A DNA stretch of 14,559 nucleotides from Microbacteriaceae bacterium. GTDB lineage: Bacteria > Actinomycetota > Actinomycetes > Actinomycetales > Microbacteriaceae. The DNA lies in NCBI GenBank assembly GCA_029979375.1, contig JAPOHQ010000019.1, positions 1 to 14,559 of the forward strand, read 5' to 3'. Of the stretch, positions 12,971 to 14,559 are shown in pieces; position 1 is the first letter of the stretch, and the number at the start of each line of letters is the position of its first letter. Position numbers and translations under genes: made by a program. Below the pieces are notes generated by a model. The model saw only the letters and a list, made by a program, of their open reading frames with translations. It searched no databases and had not been told where the DNA came from.

Positions 12971-14493
12971 ACCGAGAAGTACTTGGCCTCTGGGTGGTGG
13001 AACACAAAGGCATCGGTCGACTGCTCGGGATGGAGCTGCAGCTCCTCGCTCAACTCGATACCAAGGCGCTCTGGCTTCAGCAGCTGAACAACCTTCTTGC
13101 GGTCTTCCATCTCAGGGCAGGCCGGATAGCCGAGGGAGAAGCGAGCACCGCGGTAGTTGAGGTCGAAGTAGCCGGCGAGGTTCTCAGGGTCTTCGGCTGC
13201 GAAACCGAGTTCTTCGCGGATCCTGCCGTGCCAATACTCGGCGAGCGCCTCGGTCAACTGCATTGCTAGGCCGTGGAGCTCCATGTATTCGCGGTAGGCA
13301 TTCTCGGCAAAGAGCTTGGCGGTAAAGGTGTCGACCGTGCTGCCCACGGTGACCAGCTGGATGGGTAGAACATCAACCTCACCGCTTTCGCGAGAGCGGA
13401 CGAAGTCTGAAAGGCAGAGGTGGCGGTCTCTGCGCTGGCGAGGGAAGCTAAAGCGAAGGAGTTCCTTTCCCGGTGTGCCCAGGCCTCCATCTGGTGCCAG
13501 AACTCCGTCCTGTTCGGATCCATATCCCAGCACCACAACATCGTTCCCCTCGGAAACCACCGGGAAGTAGCCATAGACGACGGAGGCATCCAAGATTCCC
13601 TCCGCCAGGATGCGATCGAGCCAGTAGCGAAGCCTTGGTCGGCCCTCAGTCTCGACCAGCTCGTCGTAGCTTGGGCCATCGCTCCTGGAAGGCTTGAGGC
13701 CCCACTGACCCATGAATGTGGCGCGCTCGTCTAGAAAAACTGCATAGTCGGCGAGCTTGATGCCCTTCACGAGCCTGGTTCCCCAGAAGGGCGGAGTTGG
13801 AACCTTGTTGTCGGAGGCAACGTCGGATCTTGCAGGAAGATCAGACTCTTCGGTGAGGGTGAGCTGGCTCTTTGCGTGGATGCGCTTTTTGAGAGCTGGT
13901 AGCCCCACCTCATCTGGATCGGCTCCTCGGGCTATCTTCACCAGCGGTTCCATGAGGGCAAGACCCTCGAAGGCATCCTTGGCATAGCGCACGACACCGG
14001 GGAACTGACCTGCAAGATCGTCCTCAACGAATGTTCTGGTTAGGGCGGCACCACCTAGAATTACGGGCCAGCGCTTCGCGAGTGAGCGACTAGCTAGCTC
14101 TTCGAGGTTCTCCTTCATGATGAGTGTGGATTTCACGAGTAGGCCGCTCATCCCGATGACGTCTGCGTTGTTTTGCTCGGCAGCCTCGATGATGTCGTTG
14201 ATTGGCTGCTTAATGCCAATGTTTATTACCCGGTAGCCATTGTTGGTCAGGATGATATCCACCAGGTTCTTGCCGATGTCGTGAACGTCACCGCGAACCG
14301 TGGCCAAGACAATCGTGCCCTTGCCACTTTCGCTGGTTTTCTCCATGTGGGGCTCGAGCAGCGCGACCGCGGTCTTCATGACCTCCGCAGACTGCAACAC
14401 GAACGGAAGTTGCATCTCGCCCTTACCAAAGCGCTCGCCAACCACCTTCATGCCCTCCAGTAAGTGGTTGTTGATTATCTCCAGCGGAGCCAT
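12967..14493 (-). CDS. metH: Cobalamin-dependent methionine synthase, C-terminal part (5' end missing)
   Basis: These 508 residues are the C-terminal part of MetH, which transfers a methyl group from methyltetrahydrofolate via methylcobalamin to homocysteine. Visible are the end of the cap domain (QLPFVLQSAEVMK), the B12-binding domain with GDVHDIG (Asp69-Val-His71, the lower cobalt ligand), GMSGLL and GGAALT, and the AdoMet-binding reactivation domain with RGARFSLGYPACP (448-460) and a normal C-terminus rich in His/Glu/Phe. The homocysteine- and folate-binding domains (roughly another 650 residues in full-length proteins) should lie beyond 14493. The ATG there is inside the cap region by homology and is not the true start. 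The frame stays open for 22 more codons to the edge, but those fall in a tandem repeat and do not look like MetH. The gene is convergent with the S-component gene. Confidence 0.93.
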   Translation of the reverse strand: MAPLEIINNHLLEGMKVVGERFGKGEMQLPFVLQSAEVMKTAVALLEPHMEKTSESGKGTIVLATVRGDVHDIGKNLVDIILTNNGYRVINIGIKQPINDIIEAAEQNNADVIGMSGLLVKSTLIMKENLEELASRSLAKRWPVILGGAALTRTFVEDDLAGQFPGVVRYAKDAFEGLALMEPLVKIARGADPDEVGLPALKKRIHAKSQLTLTEESDLPARSDVASDNKVPTPPFWGTRLVKGIKLADYAVFLDERATFMGQWGLKPSRSDGPSYDELVETEGRPRLRYWLDRILAEGILDASVVYGYFPVVSEGNDVVVLGYGSEQDGVLAPDGGLGTPGKELLRFSFPRQRRDRHLCLSDFVRSRESGEVDVLPIQLVTVGSTVDTFTAKLFAENAYREYMELHGLAMQLTEALAEYWHGRIREELGFAAEDPENLAGYFDLNYRGARFSLGYPACPEMEDRKKVVQLLKPERLGIELSEELQLHPEQSTDAFVFHHPEAKYFSV

Positions 14494-14559
14494 GAGGGAG
14501 AGATGTGGAGGCGGAGCATGAGGGAGAGAGGTGGAGGCGGAGCATGAGGGAGAGAGGTG
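14484..14559. repeat. 26-bp purine-rich tandem repeat at the right edge
   Basis: Three copies: 14484-14510 (27 nt, with one extra C and a T for G), 14511-14536 (26 nt) and 14537-14559 (cut by the edge). Each copy begins gcggagc and continues with atgagggagagaggtggag. The unit is not a multiple of three, so reading metH through it would change frame with every copy. It lies exactly where the MetH cap domain should continue upstream. An assembly artefact at a contig end is the leading explanation; a real repeat insertion is less likely. Confidence 0.85.

Noticed and set aside
14491..14493. ATG at 14493 as the true start of metH
   Set aside because: By homology it lies inside the cap domain. 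MetH needs two further N-terminal domains, and the ATG sits in the first repeat copy.

Overview
The window looks like chromosome of a streamlined actinobacterium. The base composition is moderately high in G+C, start codons are often GTG or TTG, intergenic gaps are all under 80 bp, and genes overlap at both ends. The protein set (KtrAB-type potassium uptake, S13 D-Ala-D-Ala carboxypeptidase, DUF393, CopC, an ECF transporter with an actinobacterial-type S component) fits Microbacteriaceae, possibly a freshwater planktonic 'Luna'-type lineage. That placement is inferred from protein style, not from a search. I see no rRNA, tRNA, insertion sequence, prophage or CRISPR array.

Layout, left to right: (1) minus strand, the N-terminal 137 codons of a GH13 sucrose-phosphorylase-like enzyme read from a TTG start, then a DUF393 DCC-motif protein. 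(2) Plus-strand operon: TrkH/KtrB potassium channel subunit, TrkA/KtrA regulatory subunit, a DUF1801 protein and a small four-helix membrane protein, all overlapping. (3) Minus-strand membrane-anchored CopC-like copper protein. (4) Plus-strand DacB-type carboxypeptidase and nicotinamidase PncA. (5) Minus-strand galT-galK, divergent from a plus-strand aldose 1-epimerase: three Leloir functions without galE. (6) Minus-strand SDR oxidoreductase. (7) Plus-strand three-gene operon: four-cysteine lipoprotein, a single polypeptide fusing a reduced EcfT-like domain to two ABC ATPases, and an ECF S component. (8) Minus-strand C-terminal part of cobalamin-dependent methionine synthase MetH, running into a 26-bp tandem repeat at the right edge.

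The part most worth following is the ECF operon at 10060-12970. It has the makings of a complete vitamin importer with its own lipoprotein, packed into three overlapping genes and meeting a B12-dependent enzyme at shared stop codons. The lipoprotein resembles the DUF4430 / SCO2322-type fold that I recall in the beta-domain of animal transcobalamins, so a corrinoid substrate is a reasonable hypothesis. The first ATPase domain appears to lack most of its alpha-helical subdomain and the T domain is unusually short, so the complex may be structurally unusual.

Two architectural themes recur. All four convergent gene pairs overlap at their 3' ends, two of them through the same CTAA arrangement. Several strand-leading genes carry a TANNNT hexamer 6-8 nt upstream of the start codon with no good Shine-Dalgarno, suggesting leaderless transcripts. 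No stretch above 300 bases is without a gene.
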